The notes: a model not told the origin generated them from the sequence alone. Positions 35,936 to 48,339 are shown, numbered from the stretch's first letter. The stretch: DNA of 64,000 nt from Hemibagrus wyckioides (GCF_019097595.1 NC_080734.1:6877892-6941891); one strand, 5' to 3'. Numbers and translations are program-made.

Positions 35936-38234
35936 AAAGAACAAAGAAATCGAACCCTTAACCCTAGAGGCAGCTAGTGAGAGTGTAGGCTAGTTGATTT
36001 AGCTAGTTAGCAGTATAAAATATTGAAATAAATAAAATATTCTTCAAACACACCTCATTTTATTGCTCAGGTGGGAAGAAGTCCCTCGTGTAATCAGTTT
36101 CACTTGAGGCAATAAAGTAACCTGTAAGAATTCAAGGAGAACTTAAGGTTGTTTTCCTAGTTCCTGTTTATATCATCACATTTTCATATCCAACAAGATC
36201 GAAATAAAGAATTCTTTATATTTTTTTGTATATTTTGTATATAAATGACTTCGAAACGAATACACATCTTTCTGTGCTAACATGGGAAGGGTATTTTTTT
36301 TTTTCTACATTAGTGTTGCTGAAGCGTCGCTGTGGATACAGGTCAAAGAGCGAGCGGTCGGAAGGACAGTTGTGCCTAGTAGATAATGAACAACATTTTT
36401 CATGTTCTGCTGTATGCCCTGACAGCAGCTACGGAAGCTCTCCATGGAATAAAAAAAAAAGAAAAAAAAAAAGGCCTGCACTTAAACACATCGTCTCTAT
36501 CACAACACTAGGGGAACGACGCTGGAAATCATGAGCATGGTGCGTGACAAATGGCGTGTGTAGCCTCGAATGTCAGACATGCGTCATCCGCAGTGGCGCG
36601 TCAGTGCCTAGCGCAGGCCAAATCTCTGTGACAGCTTTGGAGTCGTGTGCATTTTTTCCCGCAGCCTCTAATTGGCCGCATGCAAATGCGCGTCCTCGCT
36701 GTGCTTCAGCGGCACGTTTTGAAGAGTGCGCAGAGTCATGTCTCTTTTTATTTAAGCTGTCTACCTCGATGATATGTTTTTTGTTTTTTTCTTTGGAACA
36801 AGTGCATTGTTTTTGTCACTTTTGCTTAAATGGTGTCCTTTAAGAGACTCCAACAGTGTCAGCATCAAAAGTGAGCGGCTGGAAGTATTTGCTCAGAAAT
36901 CATTTCTTTCCTTCTGGGTAAGCAAAAAAAATAAATAAAAAATACTGTCAGGACAGGTTTAAGATTTGTTTTAAAGGTTAGGATTTCTGAAATGCATTTT
37001 CTAGAAGAGAAGATGCTTTTAAGCTTTGATATGTCGTCTATGGATCAAAGAAGCGCTGTCAAGTATGGAATAAAACAAAATGGACTGGGATTAGAGGAAA
37101 AGATTCAACAAACTGGGTGGCGAGATAAATCATGACATTCATTTTCAATATCTGGACATCCTGAAATGTATATTCTTCTTATACCGCTGCAACTTTGATG
37201 ATTTTTAAGTTATTTAAAAATGACAAGTTATACATTTCACCCATTTATAATTACATTCAATGTCTGGGAAACAGCTTAGCTTATGTTATTACTTTACGTT
37301 ATAGCAGCCGGTGTCTGTTTTCTGCTTTTTTCCTTTTCATTTCTTTCTCTGCACTGGAGAACCTAATTTTAGCAAAGTTACAGTTCTGACTGTTACGTAC
37401 ACTCGAGACTCCTTCAAAAAGTTTGAAGTCTCCTTACTGAAAGCGTAAACATATCGATAATACATAAGACAGACTTGTTTCTATTATTCAAGTAAAAGAT
37501 GAAGACGTCTGCTTTTCTGTCATTATTCTATGGAATAAACACAACACACAACTCCATATTGACACCAAAACTCCAAAATGTTTTAAATGTTAATGAAAAA
37601 TCACTGTGTTTAAAACGTATAGCACTTATACTTAAAAAGAGCAGATGCTCAGCCTTCTGCCATTTTCGATTCTGACAGCTTTTCCGCTCCAGTCCTGTTG
37701 CCTTATGGGATAGCTCAGTGTCCAATGCAGAAGCAGCAGAACATCCGGGTTTTTCTCGCCTACTGTTTTATGAAAACTGAGAATTCAGCTATACTAATGC
37801 TTTGCAGGGAAGTAGGGTCTGGAAGCGGGGCATGCTCGAGGCGCTCGTCTTTTTCCCTTTTTATGCTTGCCACTGCATCACAGAACATTTGTTAGATCAA
37901 TTTCCTGTAGGTGTGCACTCCTTACCCTCACCTTCTCCGGCTTTGCCCTCCCTTCTGGCGCTAGGGATATTCAGATCTAGCTATGGTGTATACAGTGGGC
38001 TCTGTGGTGTCTGACACCACAAGTGAAAATGCTTTCTAATCTGCGTTCTGTTCAAAACATAACATTTCTCATTTCTTACTATATTATCAAGCAATAACGT
38101 GAGTGAAAATGAGATTCTAAGAATAGCATATTAACCCATTAACCTTTATTAATGCCATTGGAACTGCGGTCAGACTGCTGCTACAGACGATTAATTAGCA
38201 TTTTATCACCTTAGCAGTCAGAACTAAACATTCT
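35936..38234. other. intronic sequence with one CpG-rich patch
   Basis: 36310-36760 is richer in CpG than its surroundings and is listed separately as a candidate regulatory block. The remainder is AT-rich with no supported exon or repeat. Confidence 0.5.
36541..36765 (+). promoter_or_regulatory. candidate regulatory block or alternative promoter (unproven)
   Basis: Contains several CpGs, a CCAAT-type motif (CTCTAATTGGCCGCATGC), an octamer (GCATGCAAATGCGCG) and a TATA-like TTTTTATTTAAG about 60 bases further on. No transcript evidence is available. It could equally be an enhancer. Confidence 0.22.
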
Positions 38235-38340
38235 TATAATCAAATTCAAATTTTAGTTGTCAGATGCACGATCATACACAGTACAACATGCAGTGAAATG
38301 CTTTCTATCTGTTTCTAAAGCAGTGACAATAAAAGTAGTC
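38235..38340 (-). mobile_element. retroelement 3' tail, CATACACAGTAC type
   Basis: The plus strand reads TCAAATTTTAGTTGTCAGATG, ATCATACACAGTACAACATG and CAGTGAAATGC, the antisense of a tail ending GACAAATAAAATTTGA. A second copy with the same motifs is at 52855-53060. It is the 3' end of a LINE or a LINE-dependent SINE. No ORF remains. Confidence 0.6.
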
Positions 38341-38378
38341 AAAAATGGAATTCAAAATAAAACATGAAATTAAATTTA

Positions 38379-38860
38379 GTGGGAATAAACTGTACAATGA
38401 AATGAAAATAATTGTGAATAAACTGTGCAATAAAATGAAAACAAAAAGAACAAATTGTGCAAAAAAATGGAAATAAATTGGAATAAACCATACAATAAGA
38501 TGGAAATACAGTAGAATAAACTGTACAATAAAATGGAAATAAAGTGAAATAAACTGTACAATAAAATGGAAATCAAGTAGAATAAAGTGTACAATAAAAT
38601 GAAAATAAAGTGAAAAACTGTAGAGTAAAATGGAAATCAAGTAGAATAAAGTGTACAATAAAATGAAAATAAAGTGAAAAACTGTAGAGTAAAATGGAAA
38701 TAAAGTGCAATAAACTGTAGAATAAAATGCAAATCAAGTGGAATAAACTGTAGAATAAAATGCAAATCAAGTGGAATAAACTGTAGAATAAAATGCAAAT
38801 CAAGTGGAATAAACTATATAATAAAGTGGAATAAATTGCAGGATAAAATGGAAATAAAGT
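38379..38860. repeat. 33-bp minisatellite
   Basis: The unit is approximately GAATAAACTGTAGAATAAAA followed by TGCAAATCAAGTG. There are about 14 head-to-tail units. The last three full units (about 38710-38810) are nearly identical, and a two-unit block of about 64 bases around 38560-38700 is repeated almost exactly, a sign of recent homogenisation. Because 33 is a multiple of three, the antisense frames stay open with an 11-residue repeat (LFHLICILFYS). These are not genes. Confidence 0.88.
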
Positions 38861-40189
38861 TTGCACTAGTTTTAGATTCTGAATACACTGAAATATTAAT
38901 TAATATAGAATTTTATGTACTGAATATTAGAAGCAGTGTGTGTGTGCATTATGCATCACAAACTATTAGGTAAAGAAAAAGGCTTCCTAATATCATAAGT
39001 TCATCATAAGCTTTAATGACTTGTGTTTCTTTGTTACCTACAGCAGGGGTTCTCGAACCTTTTACAGCCGAGGGGCCCTCCGAAACAAAAGGAAGGGCAT
39101 TATTATGTGCATATCTCACACTGTTGGCTGGCTGTTATGGCAGTGAAGGATCCCAGCGGATCTAAACTGCCTACATCTTTCTGTTCTTTCATCGACCTGG
39201 CTGCATTTTTTCTCTTTCATCCTCCCTAGCAATCCTCTTTCACTGCTTTTCTACAGAATGTTTCTCTGTGATGTTTTGCTCTGTATTCGGCTGCTTCTTT
39301 GATGATTTTATAATGTACTGTCCTTTCTCCTGTCTAATCATTTCTGTTATGTGGGTTTATAGAAGTTTTGTCATGAGGCTTTGAGAAACTCTGAGAAGGA
39401 CGCAGCCAGGAGTTTGTCAGCAAGCAGAAAGGATCGTGATGAAACTGTAGAATTCTATGATTGTATGTGTCTCTGATATGTTCTGTGATTTGTAGATTAT
39501 TATTTAAAATTATAGTTAGGGGTGTAAAAAGATACAATTTCTTAGTCATGAAGTCAAAAATGTACATATGCACACCGATTTTTTGAGAAGTGTGCTTGTT
39601 TTTATGGTAAATGGACACAAAAAGAAGATAGAAAAAGAAAAAAATAAATCATGTGGAAGATACTCACCATCAAGAGCTTTCTGAAATAGCCTGTGGGAAA
39701 CTGTGGTGCCGGAGATGACTGGCTTCTCAGAGGTTGCGCAAATGTTTGATGGAAAAAGACACAACAGTCAAAGGAGGTGCAGTGCAAATCAGACAAACAG
39801 AGCCTTTGTTCTTTGGAATTTTTTTGTGTGGCAGCTTGCTGTGTATGTAGACTTAGACGTAACACCGACTCGGAGACCTAGCAAACGGTAAACAAAAACG
39901 TGGGAGCTGAGAATTTTCTCTTAAGCCGTGCGCTTCATAATCAGGGGTGGATAGAGTGATGAATTAGTATCATTTTACAATAAGAGCACATGAATAATCC
40001 TGCACTAATACCTGAATTAATACTTACTTAAAAATGAACTAATGATGTGTTCATTAAGGCATGTACTAATCACCAAATAATGAAGCGCTAACTTTAACGG
40101 CTATGTGAGTCTTATGAATTCATGCGTGATTAACGACCACCTTAAGTACATGCTAGTGCATGTTTGTTAGTTAAAATATCAGTTAAGAC
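38861..40189. other. intronic sequence, nothing supported
   Basis: 39030-39250 has mixed composition with a pyrimidine-rich stretch. Short frames on both strands match nothing known. Confidence 0.5.
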
Positions 40190-40435
40190 CTAGTGGCTCA
40201 AGTGCTTAAGGCTCTGGGATGATGATTGGAGCATCAGGGTTCAAGCTAAGCTCACTGCCAAGCTGCGACTATTGGGCTCTTGAGCAAGGCCCTTGCTTCA
40301 GGGGTGCTGTATCATGGCTGACCCTGTGCTCTGACCTTAACTTCCAAAGTTGGGATATGTGAAGAAAGAAAATCACTGTGCTGTAATGTTCAGCAATTCA
40401 ATTGTTCAGCATTAAAGAAACAGAGACCACCTACT
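40190..40435 (+). repeat. tRNA-derived SINE, group B (near full length)
   Basis: A-box-like CTAGTGGCTCAAGTGCTTAAG and B-box-like CAGGGTTCAAGCTAAGC are followed by TTGAGCAAGGCCCTTGC, GGCTGACCCTGTGCTCTGACC, TTAACTTCCAAAG and AATCACTGTGCTGTAATGTT. This is the most complete sense copy and shows the tRNA-like head that other copies lack. Confidence 0.82.
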
Positions 40436-41779
40436 AGTGAGATTTATTTTATGAGAAATGGATGGAGAACACCACAAAACAAGTCAAGATGAAATCTTTG
40501 TCTACGTTCGATAAAGAAGATCTTCGTAAATTATAAAGCGCCATTTATCCAGTGATATCTGTGTGTGCATCTGCGTCTGGCAAATTATATAAACATTGTA
40601 AAATGATGCACGTTTAAATCATATTCTTTCTCATAGAACATTAATACATTAACTAACAAACATGTACTAACTGTCTGTGATTAGTCCATGCCTTAATGAA
40701 CTCATTATTAGTTTTCTTATTTTAAAGTAAGAATAAATTGAGGTTATTCATGTTACTGACGACTCTAATAACAATAACAGGTTTCTAAAGTAGCACATCA
40801 TGTTTTTGGATGGCGTTTCTGTCCTCACATCAGACATAAAAGTTATTATTTGCGCCTGGCTTGTGGCTTCATTTTGTTTGACCCTGAGCTGACTTTGTGT
40901 CGCTAGCGGGAGTGTTCTACTGTATGAACATTACTTTCTTTGGTGTTTTCATATACCTGCAGTACATGTCATCAGTCATCCATGCACACTGATTAATCTG
41001 CTTAAAAAAACCCAAAAACCAAAACCAAATATTGCACATATAATCGTATATCGTATCTGCACTATACCACATTCACTTTATTTATACATTTACTGCCACA
41101 TATCATTTATAGCTTTTTTATCTATATTTTATATATATTTTGACATTTTTCTTTTTCTAGGTAAATTCTGCTTCATGTCACCAGTCATGTGTGACCCATA
41201 ACATTTTTTTCGATTTTGTTTTGGTCTGCTTTTTTCTTTATCCCTAAAATACAAGATCGGCTTTTTTTTTTTTTCCTGTGTCAGGGCTACTGATTTGTTC
41301 ATAACTGTAATAGAAGTTTCTTCACATGAACTATGATGAAGATCTCTGAATCCTGTACTCAAGATAAAGCTTTTTAAGAGAAGTGTCTTCCTGATTAGTG
41401 TTCACTCTGTAGCTCTTACCATATGCCCGTGTACACTACAGCTCGCTCGCTCGCTCACTCGTGTTTGAATTCAGCTTGGAGTGTACTCTCTATTCAGCCA
41501 AGCAGACTTGATTGATTGGCTTTTGTCTCACTGATTAGAACGAGCTCTTGTCCTCACACACCAGAATAAATACAAAGCAAGGGAGAGAAAGGCAGTGGCA
41601 GACCTTTGGTTGGAAAATAAAAAAATAAAAAAAATCATTTCAATTAGGGTTGCTGAAGTGTGCACTTTACTAAAATCAGCACTCTTTATCATGCCCTGCA
41701 TCTGCAATACTGAAAAGCTTAATTGTAGTGAAACACATAGGTCTTGTTTCAATTTATGAGAAGAATTAGATGCAGACAT
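40436..41779. other. intronic sequence, nothing supported
   Basis: AT-rich, with short T and A tracts. No exon recognised. Confidence 0.5.
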
Positions 41780-41880
41780 CTAATTCAATTCAATTTTAGT
41801 TGTATAGCGCTTTTAACAATGGACATGGTCTCACAGCAGCTTTACAGAACATAAGAAATATAGTACACAGTAATATAGTA
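41780..41880 (+). repeat. group C repeat, 5' part only
   Basis: TTCAATTTTAGTTGTATAGCG, CTTTTAACAATGGACATGG and CACAGCAGCTTTACAGAACA are the beginning of the group C repeat, which here runs directly into a group A SINE tail. Confidence 0.75.
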
Positions 41881-41960
41881 CCACTACTGGGCCCCTGAGC
41901 TAAAAAAATCGCTATACATAAGGGTGTCTGCCAAATGCCTGTAATGTAATGTAATATTGA
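41881..41960 (+). repeat. group A SINE, 3' part
   Basis: CCACTACTGGGCCCCTGAGC, CATAAGGGTGTCTGCCAAATG and CCTGTAATGTAATGTAAT. The head and middle are deleted or replaced by the group C fragment. Confidence 0.7.
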
Positions 41961-42001
41961 GAGCAAGACAATAGAAACTCCAAACTGGAGGATTTATAAG
42001 T

Positions 42002-42004
<3 letters not shown>

Positions 42005-42045
<41 letters not shown>
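42005..42045. repeat. (AAT)n microsatellite
   Basis: Uninterrupted trinucleotide run of about 41 bases. Confidence 0.95.
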
Positions 42046-42047
<2 letters not shown>

Positions 42048-43409
42048 TCCCGCTGTGTTTACATACAACCTGAAGAACTCAAGTATAATCCCTTAATCTT
42101 TCAACAAAACATTCAGAATTAAAAATCAGATTGAAACAGATGGATAATCCGGAATAATCGGCATGTCACCTTTGGAATTTGATTACTTTTTGTACACAGT
42201 GGGGTCCATAAGCCTGAGACCACAAGTGAGAGTCCATCAGTTTTATTTGAAAATGTGCTTCGACAGAAGGGATAAAACTCAAGGACTTTTTATTTCTTTT
42301 TAATATTTAACAATATGACAAACAGTGACCTAGAGGGAGTGCAGAATATCGAATATTCAAAATATTGAAAATAGTTTTTTTCATTGTTTTAAATCATTTA
42401 AAATGCTAAAAAAATGTGTTAATTTCTAGTTTTAAATCAAAATAATTCCAGGGAGTGTGCTTTTTGATTAAACTGATTAACACACACAAAAAAAAGGCAC
42501 TCCAAAATGCGCAAACTTTATTTTATTTTTTTTATTAATTTATTCTTTATTTTTATTTTATTTCATTTTATTTCATTTTATTTCACTTTATTTTATTTTG
42601 TTTTATTTTTATTTTATTAGTTTTTTATCTCATTTTATTAGTTTAGTTTTATATAGCTTTTAAAATTTTAGTTAAGACTTTGTTAGTATTATACACTTCG
42701 CAAAGAACACGAGGTGCCATAAAAATAGAGGAAACAAATGTGAAGCATAACAAAGGAAGTGCAACAGACCCGAGACACAACATTAAAAAAGACACAAAAA
42801 AAAAAAAGAAAAGTAATCATACCACCATGTTCAAATGAGCAAAGTATCACATCTTTACATTAATGAATATAGAATGTTGGATGTTTTTATCTAAAATTGC
42901 AAAATACCAATCGACGTGAACCTACAGTGTGATCGCCACTTCAGGAACAATGACTACTATTTTAAGATAATACAGATTTCTTCTCATTAGTAAATCACGA
43001 CTTAATATCACAAAGAAAAGGTGTGTCAAAAACTGTATAATGCTATCCATGATCACAAGAAGACTGTGAAACGTGATGACATCCAGCTATCCAGATAACT
43101 TTGTATTAGAAACAAATAACACACAAATCTTGAGTATTATAATATTTCTCATTATTATTTGCGTTGTTTCAAGTTAAAGCTGTCACTCCTGCTGTTTCCA
43201 GCCATATTGTTGCATCTAATTGCTGGAGTGTTATCTGATAAAGCTGTCACATTGTGTGAATGTGTCACACAAACGCAGGATGAACAGAGCCTCGGGGACC
43301 GTGTTAGTGATAATGGGGACGTCCTGTCTTCAACCAGAGCACTCGGTGGCAGTCTATCTAAAAGGCTGCTCACCCTGAACTGTCCAATTCACTGAAATAT
43401 CTCAGAGCT
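42046..43409. other. intronic sequence with a T-rich pentanucleotide run
   Basis: A motif TACACAGTGGGGTCCATAAGC followed by CTGAGACCACAAGTGA at 42195-42231 has a relative at 37990-38030 and looks like the end of a dispersed fish repeat. TTTTA/TTTCA runs fill 42515-42640. A short plus-strand frame at 43159-43395 has a hydrophobic start but no support as a gene. Confidence 0.5.
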
Positions 43410-43840
43410 TTAACCCTTCTGGCGTTCCATTCAGCCGGCAGAATGGAAATCAACTTTACAATATACAAAAGTATAAACAAATGGAGTTGGTTGTGAGTCT
43501 GATATAAAATGAGTCCGGACTCATGTTGGCTTTCAGTGTGAGACATTCCTCTGTTGGATAACCTTACACGGAATTTTACTGGTTGAAGGTAACACCTTTA
43601 CATTTTAGATGATTATGAACAAGCACTTCAGAGAGGAGAAATGGGTTTGATATCACAATTTATATCACAGTTTTTGTTTTTCTGGAAATTTTCTATGAAT
43701 ATATTGCCCCTAGAAGGCTAGGTAAAAACCAAAATAGTCATGGAAACCTCAAATTTCTTAAATCTACTGTCATATAAAGTATTAAACACGACTGTGAAGT
43801 GTGACATGACAAAGAAATTCAGTGCTGAACATGGACACAA
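43410..43840 (+). mobile_element. family R repeat, copy 2
   Basis: Starts TTAACCCTTCTGGCGTTCC. Landmarks follow: AGTATAAACAAATGG, GTGAGTCTGATATAAAATGAG, TTGGCTTTCAGTGTGAGAC, CTCTGTTGGATAACCTTACAC, TTTGATATCAC, TTGCCCCTAGAAGGCTAGGTA, AAGTGTGACATGACAAAGAA and AGTGCTGAACATGG. It is among the best-preserved copies. It has no ORF and probably depended on an autonomous element. Confidence 0.75.
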
Positions 43841-45367
43841 GAAAACCGTTTAAAATAAGGTTTGCATATCATTAAATGAGCTCAGTTACCTCCAGTTTTA
43901 AGGTCACCCTACTGTGAATGATCAAATTGCAAAGTGAAAGGTGAAGTAGCGCATAAAATATGCAAAAATTGGAGGGAGAATAAGATGCAAAATTAAAAAT
44001 TAAAATAATGATCCTTTAATTAAATAATTTATGAGCATTTTGTTTTCTTTTTCTATTTTATAAGTCTGTAATGGTCAATTCTTTTAATTTAATTTTAATC
44101 ATGAAAAGATGAAACGAATATATATTTTTATATATTCGATTTTTTTTTAAACAAGACTATAATGAATAGCATCTATTTTTATTTGTATATTTGATTAATT
44201 CTTTTAGGACGCACTAATGAAACATTTGATTTTGTTTCCCCGTAAAACGTCTACGTAGATACGGATTTTTTTTTTTAGCGGCTCCCTTTTCACCATCGCT
44301 TCTCGCCGATCACGGAACTGCCGAACTGCATAAATGAATGTTCTGTTTGTTTTGCTTTCTTTCTGCTCTACACCTCTGAACGCTTGTGAAAGTGGTCTAA
44401 TGCAACCTCACACCGGCAGACAAATTCGCCTCCTAATAAAGGTTTTCATTGCGTCATGAAGAGCTTAAGTGTCAATATTTCACAGCCTGGTTTCTCAGCC
44501 TGAGTTGGATTCTGTTGAATCTGTTAAGGAAACAGATGGTAAAACATCAGCCATCTTTTAAGCCGTCTGCTTTATGAAATGATTAGTGAGGCAGCATGGA
44601 GAGGAGCCAAAACAACTGGAGAGAGCGCACAGGATTCAGGTGTGTGTGGAGTAAAATAAAAAAAAAATTAAAAATTGCTCGGCAATTATGGTGAAAAAAC
44701 AAAACCTGCTCCAAAGGTGTCTTCTGTGTCATTGAGTGCTGCAAGCCTCGGCAAAACATTGGAGCGTGGTGCGCAGAGGGGGAGCGCTGCAAAGTGGAGA
44801 CTTTACACCAAGCCGTGCCCACCTAAGCTGCATGACAAGAGTGCGAAAATGTCTTAATTAACCATATCCTTCTTAATAACTTTGCCCAAGTGAGGCGTGC
44901 CAGCGGTGTTCCATGTCAGCAGAGCCGTGTTTATTATGATGGATGATGCAGGGAGCGTGTGCAGGATACACACGCTTGCCAGATGTACGCTAGCAGTGGC
45001 TCGTGGTTTGGGAGAGACAAGAGGAGACGTGTCTCGAGGGGGTGGTCACCAGCTGGTCAGCGCTGAACCCATGACAGCAGGTGCTGATTAACTCTGTTCT
45101 GCTCGCTAGCTAGTAACAGACGTCCCGTTGACCTAGACCATCTCCTTTTATTTTACAGCGGTATGCTGTATAATGTGCTTCACGTCATGGAGAGTTGAGG
45201 GCACGTTGTCATTTACGATTATTCATTCATTCATTTATTAGTTTATTAGGAATTAGTTAATTCCTAGCTTGTTTGGTGAGGACATTTTTACATTTTTTTA
45301 GTCCACTGGTGTCATAGGGAAACAAGGTCAATTCTATTTCTACAATTTCCAATTGAATTTTCTAGGA
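43841..45367. other. intronic sequence between family R copies
   Basis: 44280-44480 and 44560-45120 have mixed composition with CpGs and no recognised repeat. Short frames exist but no exon structure is evident. Confidence 0.5.
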
Positions 45368-45960
45368 TTCTAACCCTTTCATCCAGTGCATCCATCTCCC
45401 AGCGGAATGAAAATCAAATTATCTGACATTAACAGTCAGTATAAACAAAAAGTATGTTCTGGCTGTGAGTCTGATAGAAAATGAATCAGAACTCTGTTGG
45501 CTTTCAGTTTAAGACGTGTGTTTTTTCCCTCTGTTGGATAACCTTACACAGAATTTTACTGGTTGAAGATAAACACCTTCACATTTTAGATGCTTATGAA
45601 AAAGCACTTGAGGCATCTCAGAGAGCAGAAATAGGTGTGATATCACCGTTTACTGTGAAGATACAGAAACATTTCTGTGGATTTAAATATATTTCCTCTA
45701 GTAGGCTAAGTAAATGTTTTCTGAAATATTTATGAAACTACAATTTTTTTTACATCTCTGAATGTCCACTTCCTATGAGCCATAAACTGTCACAAACAAT
45801 TCAGTGCGGAACATGGAAACAACAAAACAGGCAGAAAGTCAATTTTTTGACTTATTGAACGAGTAAGTACTTAAACCATACTCAGAAAGTTTCCTTCATC
45901 GTTCATTGGCGTCATTTTGCCTCGACCGGAGTGTAAGTGTTAACAGATGCTACGGTACAG
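45368..45960 (+). mobile_element. family R repeat, copy 3 with extended tail
   Basis: Starts CTAACCCTTTCATCCAGTG and follows the R landmarks (GTGAGTCTGATAGAAAATGA, CTCTGTTGGATAACCTTACAC, GGCATCTCAGAGAGCAGAAAT, CTCTAGTAGGCTAAGTA). The part from 45755 to about 45960 is paralogous to 46455-46655 (AACATGGAAAC, CTTAAACCATACTCAGAAAG, CTTCATC). This extension is absent or unrecognisable in most other copies. Confidence 0.72.
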
Positions 45961-46454
45961 GCGGATGATGATGAATTTGTGGCATGAAGTGATGTCCAGT
46001 TATGTCACCATTTTCTGTAGACTTGTTTTTCTCTCACTAAGTGTGTGAACTTAGTCATACTGACATCTTAAAGTGACTCACACAATGTGTTTGACACTGA
46101 AGCCAACTCACAGCTTTTTTTTTTTAAACACATGCTCAGGTTAAACATTATCCAATATTATGAGTTTTCCACATTTAATATAAAGCCAGTATTATGTGAT
46201 AATCAGTAGCTTGGGCAGCTTGGGTCTGTTTTTTTATATGCTAAGCAGAGAAGTAAGTTCAACAAGCAGAGAAAGACTATTAATACTGCTTCTAATTATT
46301 TTCCTTTATGTTTAAACTGTCCATATTAATCAAGACGTCTGAATTCCACCACTTCCTGCATTACACACAATAGCGGAGACTGACCATATGAAGGAAACTG
46401 ACTAAACTAAGAAAACTATAGTTCATCACAAAGCTTATAATATATTTTACGTGC

Positions 46455-46830
46455 AATGTCTACTTCCATATGAGCCGTAAACCTCAAGTGTTGGGTTGTG
46501 ACATGACAGAACAGTTCAATGCTGAACATGGAACCGACAACAAAAAGACAGAAAGTAAAAAGAGTTCCTTAAATGCTTAAACCATACTTAGAAAGTTTTC
46601 TTCATCATTCCGAAGAGTCATTTTTGCCTGTGTTAGCAGAAGCAAGTACAGAACACCATAGCTCAACAAAACGGCCAACACTTTGCTGATGTCTTTGTTT
46701 GTGGGTGCAAAAACATGAGTGAACATTTGATACATGGACTAAAAGCTTCACTGTTGCATTAACCCTTCCTATCAGTACACTGGCTTTCGATTTCATTGGC
46801 AAAACTTCAAATAAATGAATTTATCACTGC
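46455..46830 (+). mobile_element. family R fragments, copies 4a and 4b
   Basis: 46455-46655 resembles the 3' extension of copy 3. A new left end, TTAACCCTTCCTATCAGTAC, begins at 46759, followed by CACTGGCTTTCGATTTCATT and a short R-like stretch that fades by about 46830. A further R-like scrap, GAGTGTGAAGTGTGACATCAC, is at about 47083-47103. Decayed. Confidence 0.5.
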
Positions 46831-47164
46831 GTGTTGGGTTTCTGTGTGTAGAGTACCATGACTCTGTGTTTAGCTACTGATGATCAGAGCGATGGGAAAA
46901 GGGGCGGGGTGTGAGCTTCCAGCTGTTCAAACAATTCACCTCTCTATAATAACACTGGTCCAAAGATCACAACTGGACCACAACAGCAGCACAACTAAAG
47001 TGTTTTTAGAACAAGAGAAAGAAGTGTTTAAAACAAAAACATGAAACCCTGCAAGTTCTTTCATATGAGAAATTTAACACGAGTGTGAAGTGTGACATCA
47101 CAACTACTCAATTCAGTTCAGGTGAAAAAACTATTTGAAATAGCTGAGTGTTGATCTCACGCTT

Positions 47165-47460
47165 ATCTTTTATATCATACATTTAATACATTTCTTTTTA
47201 CAATAGACATTGTCGAAAACACTCAGCAGCTTTACAGAAATATATACATTCAGGATATAAATTGCAATTTCAAAATAAGTTTTCATTTGAATTGAGCCAA
47301 AAAGAGCTACAGCCAGGTGACGGTGGTGAGGAAAAACTCCCTATGATATGATATGAGGAAGAAACCTGGTGAGGAACCAGCCTCAAAAGCGATCTGTGTG
47401 AAACCCTAGAGTGTGATTATAAATAATTTTTCTTATATAACTGTGTTCTATATGGTCAGA
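47165..47460 (+). repeat. group C repeat (near full length)
   Basis: Contains ACAATAGACATTGTCGAAAAC, CAGCAGCTTTACAGAAATATAT, GGTGACGGTGGTGAGG, AAAAACTCCCTATGATATGA, GAGGAAGAAACCTGGTGAGG, AACCAGCCTCAAAAGCGATC and TGTGAAACCCTAGAGTGTG. It is the best copy in the window and the reference for the fragments elsewhere. Confidence 0.82.
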
Positions 47461-48339
47461 TCACATTCACCTTGCTGCTTGATTAACACTTGAAGGGAAA
47501 AGTTATGAAGGATAAAATAACTGAACTTGATATGAGGGACAATCTCCTTGTGAATGGTGAGTTTACAAAGGATTAGGACTGCTCACGCTACATAAAAAAA
47601 TAGAGGAAAAAAATCTCTTGATATTAGGTTTCCAGTGTTGACACTAAAAACTCACTTACTTATCACAGTATTGGTAATCAAGGCCAGTTTTGTGTGAAGA
47701 GATACAGAGAAAGCAATAGCAGGCAAGCAAGGTCTCAGAAGGCATTAGCATTAGCTATGCTATTCCCAATGGCACTGGGTAAACCTTCATTGGGAATAAG
47801 ACCTGACATTTTTCTTTTCCTTCCCTCTGAAGTACCATTGCTTGTTGAACCCAGAAGCTGGCCTTGTCACTTTTAATTTGCAAGCTATCTGTGCTCTTGC
47901 GGTACGATGGCGAGTCCCTCATTTCGGCCCCAATTAACCCTCATGTTCTGGTCACTACTTAGAAATAGATGTGTCGTTGACCTGAGGTGAATGTCTAAAT
48001 GGCCTAAACGCAATCCCTGTAGCATAAATACCGCTTTAAAAATGATTTTCATGTTCGTAACACAAACTGAAGCGAGCATATGAACTTCCATGACTGTGAG
48101 ATGCTGTAGTGTAGGTGTGAGGTGGAGAAGGCAAGGGCAATAAAGTGTGTTGTTTTGGAATATTTTAATAAGCAAGACATGAGTATTATAATGTTCTACT
48201 GTGTGTGTCTATTCCATGGCCTTATTGAGCTGCAGACTCTTTCTGACCCTCTATAATTCTTGATACTTGATTCTTTCTAACTAGCTTTACTGTGTCAAAT
48301 TTCAGACAGGCGTTTAAGGTCTTATGAACTAGATATAAG
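47461..48339. other. intronic sequence, nothing supported
   Basis: No exon or repeat recognised. 47690-48180 has mixed composition. Confidence 0.5.

Noticed and set aside
38305..38866. Three overlapping minus-strand frames of 72-117 codons with leucine/phenylalanine-rich repeats
   Set aside because: They are translations of the 33-bp minisatellite. The unit is a multiple of three and lacks antisense stops, so openness is no evidence for a gene.
43159..43395. Plus-strand 78-codon frame with a signal-peptide-like start
   Set aside because: The hydrophobic start is short. There is no family, no splice structure and an overlapping frame on the other strand, so it is compatible with chance.
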